DNA of 64,000 bases from Spirochaetae bacterium HGW-Spirochaetae-2 (GTDB lineage Bacteria; Spirochaetota; Spirochaetia; Sphaerochaetales; Sphaerochaetaceae): NCBI GenBank assembly GCA_002839355.1, contig PGXW01000002.1, positions 109,475 through 173,474 of the forward strand, written 5' to 3'. Below the pieces are notes generated by a model. The model was given only the letters and a program-made list of their open reading frames with translations. It had not been told where the DNA came from and made no database searches. Positions 8,789-16,974 of this stretch are shown piece by piece. A program made the position numbers and the translations under genes. Within the stretch, counting starts at the first letter, position 1. Each line of letters opens with the position of its first letter.

Positions 8789-9121
8789 TTATAAAAAAGC
8801 GCCTTGGACCAAAACCATATACACCACGGTTCCAATTCCAATACTCAACAGGGTATTGCGTCGCCATATATGGATGAGCGCGGTGGCGGCGACCCCGATG
8901 ATCTCGTTCACCCACAGTCCCGGAGCCTCGAACGAGATGTGCTTGAGGCTGTAGACGACCAGTGCGGCCATGACCGCCGGAGGAAGCACCTCACCCAAAA
9001 AGAGGATGGCCGCAGGCACCTTGCGCCTCTTGTTGCCAAAGAGGATGAACGGTGTGGCCCGGGTTGCCAGGGTACAGAGCGCAGTTACAGCTACGACCAA
9101 CAGGGAAGAAACGATATTCAT
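8789..9121 (-). CDS. azlD: AzlD-type branched-chain amino acid exporter, small subunit
   Basis: This 110-residue hydrophobic protein has four predicted membrane segments and the AzlD/YgaH signature ATRATPFILF (residues about 19-28). With AzlC it exports branched-chain amino acids or analogues through the inner membrane. The ATG overlaps the azlC stop as ATGA (9118-9121), so the two are coupled; upstream sequence in the same frame belongs to azlC in another frame. Substrate range is known only for some homologues (leucine, valine, azaleucine). Confidence 0.88.
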   Translation of the reverse strand: MNIVSSLLVVAVTALCTLATRATPFILFGNKRRKVPAAILFLGEVLPPAVMAALVVYSLKHISFEAPGLWVNEIIGVAATALIHIWRRNTLLSIGIGTVVYMVLVQGAFL

Positions 9122-9813
9122 CGCCGTACCTCCACAAGATTCCTTGCTGCAAGGAGCATGGCTACCGTAGCCACCAACGCTGGCAACAGGAACCGGTCCG
9201 ACCCCAGGAGCACCAGCGATACGATTGCGCAAGCCATGCCGATGATCGCCTGCAAGCGGGTCTTTGCGGCAATCCACTGCTCGACAAATATTACGGTGAA
9301 CAGTGCTGTCATGGCGAAGTCGATACCAGTGATATCCAGCGTGATATGGGATCCCAATACGGCTCCGACCACAGAACCGGTCACCCAGTAGCTTTGGTCC
9401 AACAGGGCCATCCACCAGGAGAGCCTGTCACGGTCCTCCACCGTGCCGACATCCCCTACCGCACAGAGTAGCGCATAGGTCTCGTCGGTCAAGGAAAAGA
9501 CCATATACAGCCCGCGCTTGCCCATAGCCTTGAACCGCTCGATGAATGAGAGACCATAAAAGAGGTGCCGCGAGTTGACCAACAGTGTCGTTACGGCAAC
9601 GGTGGTCAGCGAGGCATTCTGTGAAAGCAACCCGACCAACACGAACTGCATCGAACCGGCGAACACGAACAGGCTGATCCCAAGTGCCCATACCCAGTGG
9701 TATCCGGCTTTCTGCAACAACAGCCCGAAGGCAATACCAAGCACCAGGTACCCCATCATGACGGGGATCGTACGGAGGAACGCCTGTTTGACGATGCGTG
9801 TATCGGCGGACAT
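9118..9813 (-). CDS. azlC: AzlC-type branched-chain amino acid exporter, large subunit
   Basis: The 231-residue permease has the AzlC/YgaZ family features: an N-terminal helix starting PVMMGYLVLGIAFG, FVFAGSMQF, and LLVNSRHLFYGLS. Six to seven membrane segments are expected. The start at 9813 was chosen because AAGGAG lies 7 bases upstream; an ATG 51 bases further out has no such site. It pairs with azlD through a 4-base overlap. The upstream intergenic region is shared with the divergent ArsR-type regulator, which might control both directions, although only the rightward promoter is clear. Confidence 0.9.
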   Translation of the reverse strand: MSADTRIVKQAFLRTIPVMMGYLVLGIAFGLLLQKAGYHWVWALGISLFVFAGSMQFVLVGLLSQNASLTTVAVTTLLVNSRHLFYGLSFIERFKAMGKRGLYMVFSLTDETYALLCAVGDVGTVEDRDRLSWWMALLDQSYWVTGSVVGAVLGSHITLDITGIDFAMTALFTVIFVEQWIAAKTRLQAIIGMACAIVSLVLLGSDRFLLPALVATVAMLLAARNLVEVRR

Positions 9814-9886
9814 CGGAACTCCTTGCACCATTCTGCGGTTGTCCAGTTGTACCACCTGCCCCATGGACTGTCAACAGAACTCCCTC

Positions 9887-9926
9887 TTGAATTACACCAA
9901 ATAGTATGTTACAAATTATGTAACGT
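9887..9926 (+). promoter_or_regulatory. promoter and inverted-repeat operator of the ArsR-MFS unit
   Basis: TTGAAT (9887-9892), a 17-base spacer and TACAAA (9910-9915) form a plausible promoter. An inverted repeat, GTTACA-n5-TGTAAC (9908-9913 and 9919-9924), extendable to 8-base arms with one mismatch, covers the -10 box. This is the expected position of an ArsR-type autorepressor site. Confidence 0.55.
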
Positions 9927-9946
9927 TAGAAACAGGGGGAATTGCC

Positions 9947-10519
9947 ATGGAATCCACCACGAAGCCGATCGTACGACTGGAAAGTGAAACACAACTGCGC
10001 ATCTATATGCTGCCGTTGCGGCAGAAGATCCTACGCACCCTGCACACCTTGGGGACACCCGCCACGGCCAAGCGTATCGCCGATATGCTTTCGCTCTCCC
10101 CCTCCTCCGCCCGTCACCACCTGTTGCGCCTGCGTGAGATAGGACTGGTCGAGCATGACCATTTTGAACTGGTGAACGGGATCCGGGCGGAATACCTGCG
10201 TCCTGCCGATGTCACTGTTTCCATTGGAACCAATAGGGTCGATGCGTTGTCCGAGGACCGCGAGGCCTTGACCGCAGCCATGCTCGCTGGAGTCGGCCAA
10301 CGCTTCCAAAAAGCCCTCGCGGGCCAGCGGGAGCGGGAAATCGCCGATCCTTCCCTCTTCTGTGGAGATTTCCTTGGGGGTATCGCGCACCTGAGCCAAG
10401 AGGATGCGCAGAAATTCTACCGGATGGTACGGGATTTCCTGGATATGCACACCATACCGCATGGCGATTCCGATACCGCCTGGGAATTCGCTTTGATCAT
10501 GTATGAGGCAAACACGTGA
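9947..10519 (+). CDS. ArsR-type winged-helix transcriptional regulator
   Basis: The 190-residue protein has an N-terminal winged helix (about residues 22-85): RQKILRTLHTLG, TAKRIADMLSLS and the recognition helix PSSARHHLLRLREIGLV are typical of the ArsR/HTH_20 group. The C-terminal half is helical with one cysteine and no CxCxxC metal site, so a metal sensor is unlikely. It overlaps the MFS gene (TGATG) and is preceded by an inverted repeat on its own promoter, so autoregulated repression of the transporter is the simplest model. Confidence 0.82.
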   Translation: MESTTKPIVRLESETQLRIYMLPLRQKILRTLHTLGTPATAKRIADMLSLSPSSARHHLLRLREIGLVEHDHFELVNGIRAEYLRPADVTVSIGTNRVDALSEDREALTAAMLAGVGQRFQKALAGQREREIADPSLFCGDFLGGIAHLSQEDAQKFYRMVRDFLDMHTIPHGDSDTAWEFALIMYEANT

Positions 10520-11754
10520 TGCGTACCACGAAACTGTACCAACTCGGCATGCTGTTCATGCTCTCTTCCTTTTCCCTTGGAACAACCCTTCCTGTCATGA
10601 ACCTCCTGTTGCTCGACAAGGGCTTGAACCTCAGCACACTCGCATTGGCCATGGGGGCCTACAGTCTTGTTGTCGTGATAACCGAAATCCCAAGCGGTTT
10701 GGCCAGCGACTACTTCGGGAGGAAGGCCTGCTTCCTGTTCTCGAAGTTCGCTTCCGCCGTCGGTTCCCTGCTGCTGGTATTCGGCAACTCATTGGTGGCA
10801 CTTGCACTTGCCGTCCTGTTCTTGGGGTTGGCACGGGCGTTCATCTCCGGGTCCTTCGAAGCGTTGGCAATCGACTGGCACAACGATACCTATGGCGTTC
10901 AGGGCTTGCACCGGATAACCATGCTCATATCGGTGTGGGACACGATCGGTTTGTCCGCCGGGGCCTTGGCTTCCGGATTCATAACCACCTGGGTCCGACG
11001 AGGTTTTCCCTTGAGTAGTGGCTACGACGGCAACTTCCTGGTCAGCGCCGTACTGAACCTTGCGGTGCTGCTTCTCGCACTCGTGTTGATACATGAGAAG
11101 CGGATCGTCTCCTCCGAAGGAGATAGGGAAATCGGCTTACGCCCGGTCTTCCGGCTGATAGTCGGCAACAAGTTGTTGGCACTTTTGTTGCTTGCCGCGG
11201 GAGCGACCGGGTTCCTCCTCTCTTCAATCGAGAAATATTGGCAGCCAAGGTTGGTCGAGATCGGAAACGGTTCCGAATCGACCGCGATATTCCTTGGCGT
11301 GTTGGCCTTCATCGGGTTCATGAGCGCACTGGTCGGAGCCTATGCCTCAACCAAGGTTATGGACCGGTTTCCGAAATCGGTCCTGGGCGTGTATGTGGTC
11401 TTGCGTCTTGTCATGGTGGTGTCGATCCTGGCCCTATCGAGCGTATGGCATCAGGGCCCCTATACCGCTGCCTTCGGAGCCTTCTACCTGTTTTTGGGAA
11501 TGGTGGAAGTCTCCGGACAGGTCATGACCAACAGCCTCACACCTTCGCATATACGCTCTTCCGTCCTGTCGGTCTCTTCGTTCTCCATGCAGGTCGGAGG
11601 CCTGGTGGCATCGGCATTCGCGGCGGTATGGCTACACGCGACGACGCAGGGCATTGCCTCGGTATGGAAAGCCAGTGCCGTAGTCGTGCTGGTGGTACTG
11701 TTGCCGCTTGTCGTGTTCTACAGACGATGGAAGGACCAGGTTGTACCCAAGTGA
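10519..11754 (+). CDS. major facilitator superfamily transporter
   Basis: The protein of 411 residues has about 12 predicted membrane segments. The MFS motif A is present in the loop after helix 2 (GLASDYFGRK). Such proteins are proton-driven exporters of drugs or metabolites, or importers; the substrate cannot be read from the sequence. The ATG at 10519 overlaps the regulator's stop codon; a GTG directly before it is an alternative start. Sharing a message with an ArsR-type repressor favours inducible efflux. Confidence 0.85.
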   Translation: MRTTKLYQLGMLFMLSSFSLGTTLPVMNLLLLDKGLNLSTLALAMGAYSLVVVITEIPSGLASDYFGRKACFLFSKFASAVGSLLLVFGNSLVALALAVLFLGLARAFISGSFEALAIDWHNDTYGVQGLHRITMLISVWDTIGLSAGALASGFITTWVRRGFPLSSGYDGNFLVSAVLNLAVLLLALVLIHEKRIVSSEGDREIGLRPVFRLIVGNKLLALLLLAAGATGFLLSSIEKYWQPRLVEIGNGSESTAIFLGVLAFIGFMSALVGAYASTKVMDRFPKSVLGVYVVLRLVMVVSILALSSVWHQGPYTAAFGAFYLFLGMVEVSGQVMTNSLTPSHIRSSVLSVSSFSMQVGGLVASAFAAVWLHATTQGIASVWKASAVVVLVVLLPLVVFYRRWKDQVVPK

Positions 11755-11815
11755 ATCGGGCTGACGCGGATATGGCCGGTGAAAGGTTCCATCGGTCACC
11801 TCGTGTTGCCTGCAC

Positions 11816-12808
11816 TCAGATTTTCAGGTGCATTGCCTCGCGCATGCTGTCGACCTGTGCATCGCCGATGGCACTCGCCTTTCGGGTCCCGGAAACAATG
11901 ATTTCCCTCACTTCGTCCATATGCGCCTCGTAGTAGGCACGCTTTTCCCGCATGGGGTCGAGCAGGGTATTGAGGCTTCCCGCGAGTATCTTCTTGCAGG
12001 CCACACACCCTATGGTTGCCGTCCTGCACATCTCCCATATGTTGTCGCATTGGTCGGGAGTGAATATCCTATGGTACTTGCCGACATTGCATATCTCGGG
12101 GGTTCCCGGAATATCCTTCGTCACACGGGCAGGGTCGGTGACCGCCATGCGGACCTTTTGTTCGACTTCCTTGGAGGTGTCGGAGAGATAGATCGCATTG
12201 CCGGTACTCTTGCCCATCTTGGCGTTGCCATCCAATCCGGCCAATCGTGATACCTGGCTCAGCTTAGCCTGCGGTTCGATGATATGGGTGCCGTACATGT
12301 CGTTGAACTTGCGCACGATCTTGCGTGTCAGTTCGATATGGGGAAGCTGGTCTTCCCCGACAGGGACCAGGTGTGCGTTGCAGAAGGTGATATCTGCGGT
12401 CTGGCTCACCGGATACCCTAGGAATCCGTACGACATCTCGTTGTAGCCGTACTGCGCCGCCTCTGTCTTGATGGTCGGATTGTGCCGCAATGCATTCACG
12501 CTGACCAGCATGGAGTAGAATACCGTCATCTCGGCTATGGCCTTGACGGCGCTTTGCTGCACGATCGTCACCTTCGCAGGATCGAGTCCGACCGAAAGGT
12601 TGTCGATGGTCACATCGAAAATGCTGCTGTAGAGCAGTTCGGGTTGCTCGAAGTGCGTGGTGAGGGCCTGGATATCGGCCAAAAGGATAAATGTATCGTA
12701 TTCATCCTGCAATTCCACCCGGCTCTTGAGACTTCCCACATAGTGGCCCAGATGCAATCTGCCTGTAGTCCTGTCACCGGTCAATATTCGTTTCTTCTGC
12801 ACTTCCAT
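11816..12808 (-). CDS. trpS: tryptophanyl-tRNA synthetase
   Basis: TrpS charges tRNA-Trp. The 330-residue protein begins at ILTGDRTTGRLHLGHYVGSL, whose HLGH is the class I HIGH motif; KMGKS (in NAKMGKSTGN) is the second ATP motif. The ATG at 12808 follows a G-rich tract (GGGGGG, 7 bases away); the frame stays open far upstream but that portion is antisense to the next gene. Length and motifs match bacterial TrpRS. There is no room for a T-box leader between it and the upstream gene (68 bases). Confidence 0.95.
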   Translation of the reverse strand: MEVQKKRILTGDRTTGRLHLGHYVGSLKSRVELQDEYDTFILLADIQALTTHFEQPELLYSSIFDVTIDNLSVGLDPAKVTIVQQSAVKAIAEMTVFYSMLVSVNALRHNPTIKTEAAQYGYNEMSYGFLGYPVSQTADITFCNAHLVPVGEDQLPHIELTRKIVRKFNDMYGTHIIEPQAKLSQVSRLAGLDGNAKMGKSTGNAIYLSDTSKEVEQKVRMAVTDPARVTKDIPGTPEICNVGKYHRIFTPDQCDNIWEMCRTATIGCVACKKILAGSLNTLLDPMREKRAYYEAHMDEVREIIVSGTRKASAIGDAQVDSMREAMHLKI

Positions 12809-12876
12809 GTCTGCCCCCCAGCTGCTCTGCTTCAATCGAGTATACAACAAATTGTCCGGGAGAAGAAAGTGGGGCG

Positions 12877-13935
12877 TCAACCGAACAGCGACAAGAGTCG
12901 GGCAGCGATCGGAAGCATGACCATGACGGCGAACACACGGCAGCTGTGCAGAAATACGATGCGGGGCGTGTCGAGTCCCATCTCCTCGGAAACCAGTCCC
13001 ATCTCGGCGATCCCACCGGGAATCGAAGCGAAGAGCGCTGTGGCGAAATCGATACGGAACACAAGATGCAATACCCATGCCGTCAGGAAGGCCATGACGA
13101 ACAGCTCCGTGAGCAGGATAGACATGGGAACCAGCAGTGTCGGAAGCGATACGATGGAGTCGAGCGAGACTTTCGCTCCGATATAGGTCCCGGCGAACAG
13201 TTGGATTGCAAACCTCAGCCATCCCGGATACCACGCGCGGGCTGTTGCCATATTGAAAACGGCGACTGCCACCATGGCTCCAATGAGTGCTCCGGCGGGA
13301 ATGCCGATCAGATCGAACAGGACCCCACCTCCAATTGCCAACACCACCGTTGTTGCGAAATTCGTGTATATCGGACGGCGCGGTACCACCGTTTCCTTTC
13401 CCTCAACCGAAATGATCGGCACGGCATGACGGATCGGTGCCTGCTTGGAAAACAGGCGCTTCACCAGTGGTGGGAAGAAGGAGATCACGAATACGAACCG
13501 GAACATTTGCAGCAGGGAGACACTCTCCATATCGGCACCGAAATCGGCTGCCACCAGGGCAAGGTCGGACACACCCCCGGGAGCGCAGGCGAAGAACGAG
13601 GTCACAAGACTCAACGACGAAGAATGTGCCATCCATGCGGCGAACAGCACATTCAAAAGCATCAACATGACCACAAACACCAATGCCGGTAGCCCCACAC
13701 GCTTGAACATGGCGATATCGGAACGCGTGAACCTCGAACCGATGACGATACCCGAAACAATCTGGATTACAATACGAAGGTCACCGGGATACAATTCCCC
13801 GAATCCCGTGGTGATATTGCACAGGACTACCGCAAGCATCGATCCTATCAAGGCTCCCGCCGGAACTCTCAGCCGTCGTGCGACAAAAGCTCCGACGAAT
13901 CCCACGATGTGCAACACCAACATTCCAAAAAGCAT
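12877..13935 (-). CDS. AbrB family membrane protein (duplicated domain)
   Basis: This is a 352-residue inner-membrane protein made of two similar halves, each opening with a helix carrying RVPAGALIGSML or GIPAGALIGAMV and containing an APGG or IPGG turn (CAPGGVSDLAL, SIPGGIAEMGL). That internal duplication defines the AbrB/YcgR-like permease family, sometimes annotated as ammonia monooxygenase, which is misleading. Function is not established, although transport is likely. The start has GAGGGG six bases upstream. It diverges from putP. Confidence 0.85.
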   Translation of the reverse strand: MLFGMLVLHIVGFVGAFVARRLRVPAGALIGSMLAVVLCNITTGFGELYPGDLRIVIQIVSGIVIGSRFTRSDIAMFKRVGLPALVFVVMLMLLNVLFAAWMAHSSSLSLVTSFFACAPGGVSDLALVAADFGADMESVSLLQMFRFVFVISFFPPLVKRLFSKQAPIRHAVPIISVEGKETVVPRRPIYTNFATTVVLAIGGGVLFDLIGIPAGALIGAMVAVAVFNMATARAWYPGWLRFAIQLFAGTYIGAKVSLDSIVSLPTLLVPMSILLTELFVMAFLTAWVLHLVFRIDFATALFASIPGGIAEMGLVSEEMGLDTPRIVFLHSCRVFAVMVMLPIAARLLSLFG

Positions 13936-14030
13936 GCATACCCCTCGACCAGTGTTTCAGCTCTTGCTGTGAAAAAGGTTCACAATACTGGCATTTTCCA
14001 CTACTATCGGTCCATACGCAAGGAGGAATT

Positions 14031-15599
14031 ATGAATCTTACTATCCTGACAGCCAATCAGAAGACCGTTGCATTCATCGGCATGGTCCTCTATATGGCAC
14101 TGGTAGTCACTGTCGGCTTGATCTACAGCAAGCGCAACAAGAGCACCGAGGACTTCTTCCTTGGTGGCAGGTCGCTCGGCCCTTGGGTAACAGCGATGAG
14201 CGCCGAAGCCTCGGATATGAGCAGCTGGCTGCTTATGGGACTGCCTGGACTCGCCTATCTCACCGGTTTCGCCAGTGCGGGGTGGACTGCAATCGGATTG
14301 GCTGTCGGCACTTGGTTCAACTGGCGGTTCGTAGCCTATCGCCTGCGCACCTATAGCCATGTCGCTGGCAATGCGATCACGTTGCCCGACTTCTTCTCCA
14401 ACCGGTTCCATGATTCCAGACGAATCATCATGACCATCTCGGCCGTTATCATATTCTTTTTCTTCATCATCTACACCTCGAGCGGCTTCGCTGCCTTGGG
14501 AAAACTCTTCAACAGCCTGTTCGGATTCGACTACACCTTGATGATGGTAATCGGAACGATCGTGGTGGTAATCTATACGATCGTCGGAGGATTCCTTGCC
14601 GAGAGCACCACCGACTTCATGCAGGGAACCTTGATGTTCTTCTCATTGATCGTCATCCTTGTCGCCGGAGTGCTGGAGGCCGGTGGCTTGGGTGCGGTTG
14701 GTGCATCCATCGAATCCTTGGACGGCTTCGGCAGCCTGTTCACCAGCCACAACCGGGCAACAGGAGCCGGATCGGCCGTATCGTTTCTGGAAATCGCCTC
14801 GTCCATGGCTTGGGGTCTGGGATACTTCGGCATGCCGCACGTCCTGTTGCGCTTCATGGCCATACGGGATGCCGGGGAACTCACCCGCTCACGTCGCATC
14901 GCCATGGTCTGGGTCCTCGTTTCCCTTGCCGCCGCAGTATGTATCGGTGTGGTCGGTGTCGCGGCGGTACCGTCATTGTTGGATGGAGCGGCGGCTGGAG
15001 AACTTTCTTCACGCAGCGAGACCATCTTTATCGTCATGACCCAATTGCTCGCAAACTATTCGGGAATCCTCGTGGTGCTTGTGGGTGTTATCCTCAGCGG
15101 AATACTCGCGGCCACCATGAGCACGAGCGACTCGCAACTGCTGGTAACCGCATCCGCGGTGTCCCAGAACTTTTTCAAAGGGGTTCTGAAGAAGGATGCC
15201 ACCGACAAACAGATCCTCTGGGTCTCGCGCATCACAATCATCCTGGTCGCCATAATCGGGGCGATCCTCGCAGCCGACCCCAACTCCTCCATTTTCGGAA
15301 TTGTCAGTTATGCATGGGCAGGATTCGGGGCCGCTTTCGGTCCATTGATGCTCTTCAGCCTCTTTTGGAAACGGACAACCCTTGTCGGAGCGATCGCAGG
15401 TATGGCCGGCGGGTTCGCGGCAGTGGTGGTCTGGAAGAATCTCATTGCTCCCTTGGGTGGTGCCTGGGGTATCTACGAACTGCTGCCCGCATTCCTGTTC
15501 AGTGCCTTGTGCATCGTTGTGGCCAGTCTGTTGTCTCCCAGGCCTTCCCAGCAGATTTTGGAGGAATTCGAACACATTGCCGCTGGGAAAGCAGAGTAA
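14031..15599 (+). CDS. putP: sodium/proline-type symporter (SSS family)
   Basis: The 522-residue protein has 13 expected membrane segments and the core of PutP: DFFLGGRSLGPWVTAMSAEASDMSSW near residues 45-70 and LPDFFSNRF further on. It imports proline or a related solute with sodium. AGGAGG five bases before the ATG fixes the start; sequence open upstream in frame overlaps the divergent promoter region. mscL follows after 72 bases, and since both proline import and MscL serve osmotic balance, the neighbourhood makes an osmoadaptation role plausible. Confidence 0.9.
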   Translation: MNLTILTANQKTVAFIGMVLYMALVVTVGLIYSKRNKSTEDFFLGGRSLGPWVTAMSAEASDMSSWLLMGLPGLAYLTGFASAGWTAIGLAVGTWFNWRFVAYRLRTYSHVAGNAITLPDFFSNRFHDSRRIIMTISAVIIFFFFIIYTSSGFAALGKLFNSLFGFDYTLMMVIGTIVVVIYTIVGGFLAESTTDFMQGTLMFFSLIVILVAGVLEAGGLGAVGASIESLDGFGSLFTSHNRATGAGSAVSFLEIASSMAWGLGYFGMPHVLLRFMAIRDAGELTRSRRIAMVWVLVSLAAAVCIGVVGVAAVPSLLDGAAAGELSSRSETIFIVMTQLLANYSGILVVLVGVILSGILAATMSTSDSQLLVTASAVSQNFFKGVLKKDATDKQILWVSRITIILVAIIGAILAADPNSSIFGIVSYAWAGFGAAFGPLMLFSLFWKRTTLVGAIAGMAGGFAAVVVWKNLIAPLGGAWGIYELLPAFLFSALCIVVASLLSPRPSQQILEEFEHIAAGKAE

Positions 15600-15635
15600 C
15601 CGGATAGTAATCGCTATGCTTTATATATGAAGGTG

Positions 15636-15644
15636 TGGTAGAAT
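15636..15644 (+). promoter_or_regulatory. extended -10 promoter before mscL
   Basis: TGG directly followed by TAGAAT (15639-15644) is an extended -10 element. A recognisable -35 is lacking. Transcription would start about 22 bases before the ATG-proximal AGGAGG of mscL. Confidence 0.35.
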
Positions 15645-15671
15645 CGAAGACTAGAGGCAAGGAGGATCGGT

Positions 15672-16127
15672 ATGGCAGAAAAGAAAAAATTTGTCGAAGA
15701 GTTCAAGAAGTTCATTGCCCGTGGCAATGTCATGGATCTTGCCGTCGGTCTTATCATCGGCACCGCGTTCACCGCGATTGTGAAATCGTTGGTCAACGAT
15801 ATTGTCATGCCGATTATCGGTATGGTTCTCGGTGGTGTCAACTTCACCAACTTGCGCATCGTCATTCGAGAGACTGTGGGAGACCGTCCCGAGTTGGCCC
15901 TCACCTATGGTAATTTCATCCAGGCGATAATCGACTTCCTGTTGATCGCCCTCGTCGTGTTCATAATGGTCCGCAGCATCAATAGCTTCCGCGAGAAGCG
16001 GGAGCGGGTCGAGAAGGAAAAGGCAGCTGCGATTGCCGCGGCCGCACCCCCGGAAGTCCCGGTGGTCCCGGCTGACATCGTGCTGCTCACCGAAATCCGT
16101 GATCTGTTGAAAAAGAAGAAGGACTGA
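15672..16127 (+). CDS. mscL: large-conductance mechanosensitive channel
   Basis: MscL is a pentameric safety valve that opens on hypo-osmotic shock. The 151 residues contain the amphipathic N-terminus (FVEEFKKFIARGNVMDLAVG), pore helix TM1 (VGLIIGTAFTAIVKSLVNDIVMP), a short periplasmic loop, TM2 (about 81-102) and a C-terminal helix. The tail holds an Ala/Pro-rich spacer before DIVLLTEIRDLL, the bundle segment of the family. AGGAGG lies 6 bases upstream of the ATG. Confidence 0.96.
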   Translation: MAEKKKFVEEFKKFIARGNVMDLAVGLIIGTAFTAIVKSLVNDIVMPIIGMVLGGVNFTNLRIVIRETVGDRPELALTYGNFIQAIIDFLLIALVVFIMVRSINSFREKRERVEKEKAAAIAAAAPPEVPVVPADIVLLTEIRDLLKKKKD

Positions 16128-16130
16128 CAC

Positions 16131-16964
16131 GTGGGTTCAAGACCATATGGCACCAATGTGCTGGTTACCGGGGCGAGTTCGGGAATCGGACTCGCCTGTC
16201 TCTTGTTGTTCGCTCAGAAAGGATACCATGTATGGGGTGTCTCCCGTTCGGGAACCTCCAAGGAGATGGTACCTGACACCGTGCACCTGTCCAGTATGGA
16301 TGTGACCGACGATACCGTGGTAGCTTCGGGAATCGAGCGTATCTGGTCCGAAGCCGTCGAGTTGACGGGCGATGGAATCGGTACAGTCGTGCATTGTGCT
16401 GGATTTGGAATCGGCGGAGCATGCGAGGATACCACTGCAACAGAAGCCCTGGCCCAATTCGACACGAATTATTTCGGTATTGTCCGGGTAAACAATGCAC
16501 TGCTGCCCCTCATGCGTTCGCGTGGTCCGTCAATGGTCATAGCCCTCGGTTCCATAGCGGGTCGAATCAGCATCCCCTTCCAAGCGCACTACAGCGCATC
16601 GAAGTTCGCCGTCGAGGCATTCATGGAGGCCTTGCGGATCGAAGGCAAGCCTTTCGGCATCCGCTGCTGCGTGGTCGAGGCAGGGGATACGAAGACGCCC
16701 TTCACCGGCCGTCGCCACATGACTATCCCGTCCGATTCCCCGTATGCCCACCAGGCACGCAGGGCCATAGGAAAAATGGAGAAGGATGAACAGAACGGAT
16801 ATGCACCGTCGAAGGTAGCGTCCGTCGTGTTCAATACGGCACAAAGGAAGCACCCGCCGGTGAGAAAACCAGTGGGTGCCGGCTATGCCCTGCTCATGTT
16901 CCTCAAGAGACTGCTACCAGACCGCCTTGCAATCTGGGTCGTCACGAAAATGTACGTCGGTTAG
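16131..16964 (+). CDS. short-chain dehydrogenase/reductase
   Basis: The 277-residue classical SDR has the nucleotide-binding TGASSGIG (residues 13-20), Ser141, and YSASK with Tyr154 and Lys158 as catalytic residues. The start is a GTG with AAGGA eight bases upstream, only 3 bases after mscL, so it is likely cotranscribed. A hydrophobic C-terminus (ALLMFLKRLLPDRL) may attach to the membrane, as in retinol/sterol-type and YqjQ-like SDRs. Substrate is unknown. Confidence 0.85.
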   Translation: MGSRPYGTNVLVTGASSGIGLACLLLFAQKGYHVWGVSRSGTSKEMVPDTVHLSSMDVTDDTVVASGIERIWSEAVELTGDGIGTVVHCAGFGIGGACEDTTATEALAQFDTNYFGIVRVNNALLPLMRSRGPSMVIALGSIAGRISIPFQAHYSASKFAVEAFMEALRIEGKPFGIRCCVVEAGDTKTPFTGRRHMTIPSDSPYAHQARRAIGKMEKDEQNGYAPSKVASVVFNTAQRKHPPVRKPVGAGYALLMFLKRLLPDRLAIWVVTKMYVG

Positions 16965-16974
16965 CAACCGTCCG

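Noticed and set aside
12809..12876. T-box leader for trpS
   Set aside because: Only 68 bases separate trpS from the upstream gene and there is no T-box sequence or terminator pair.
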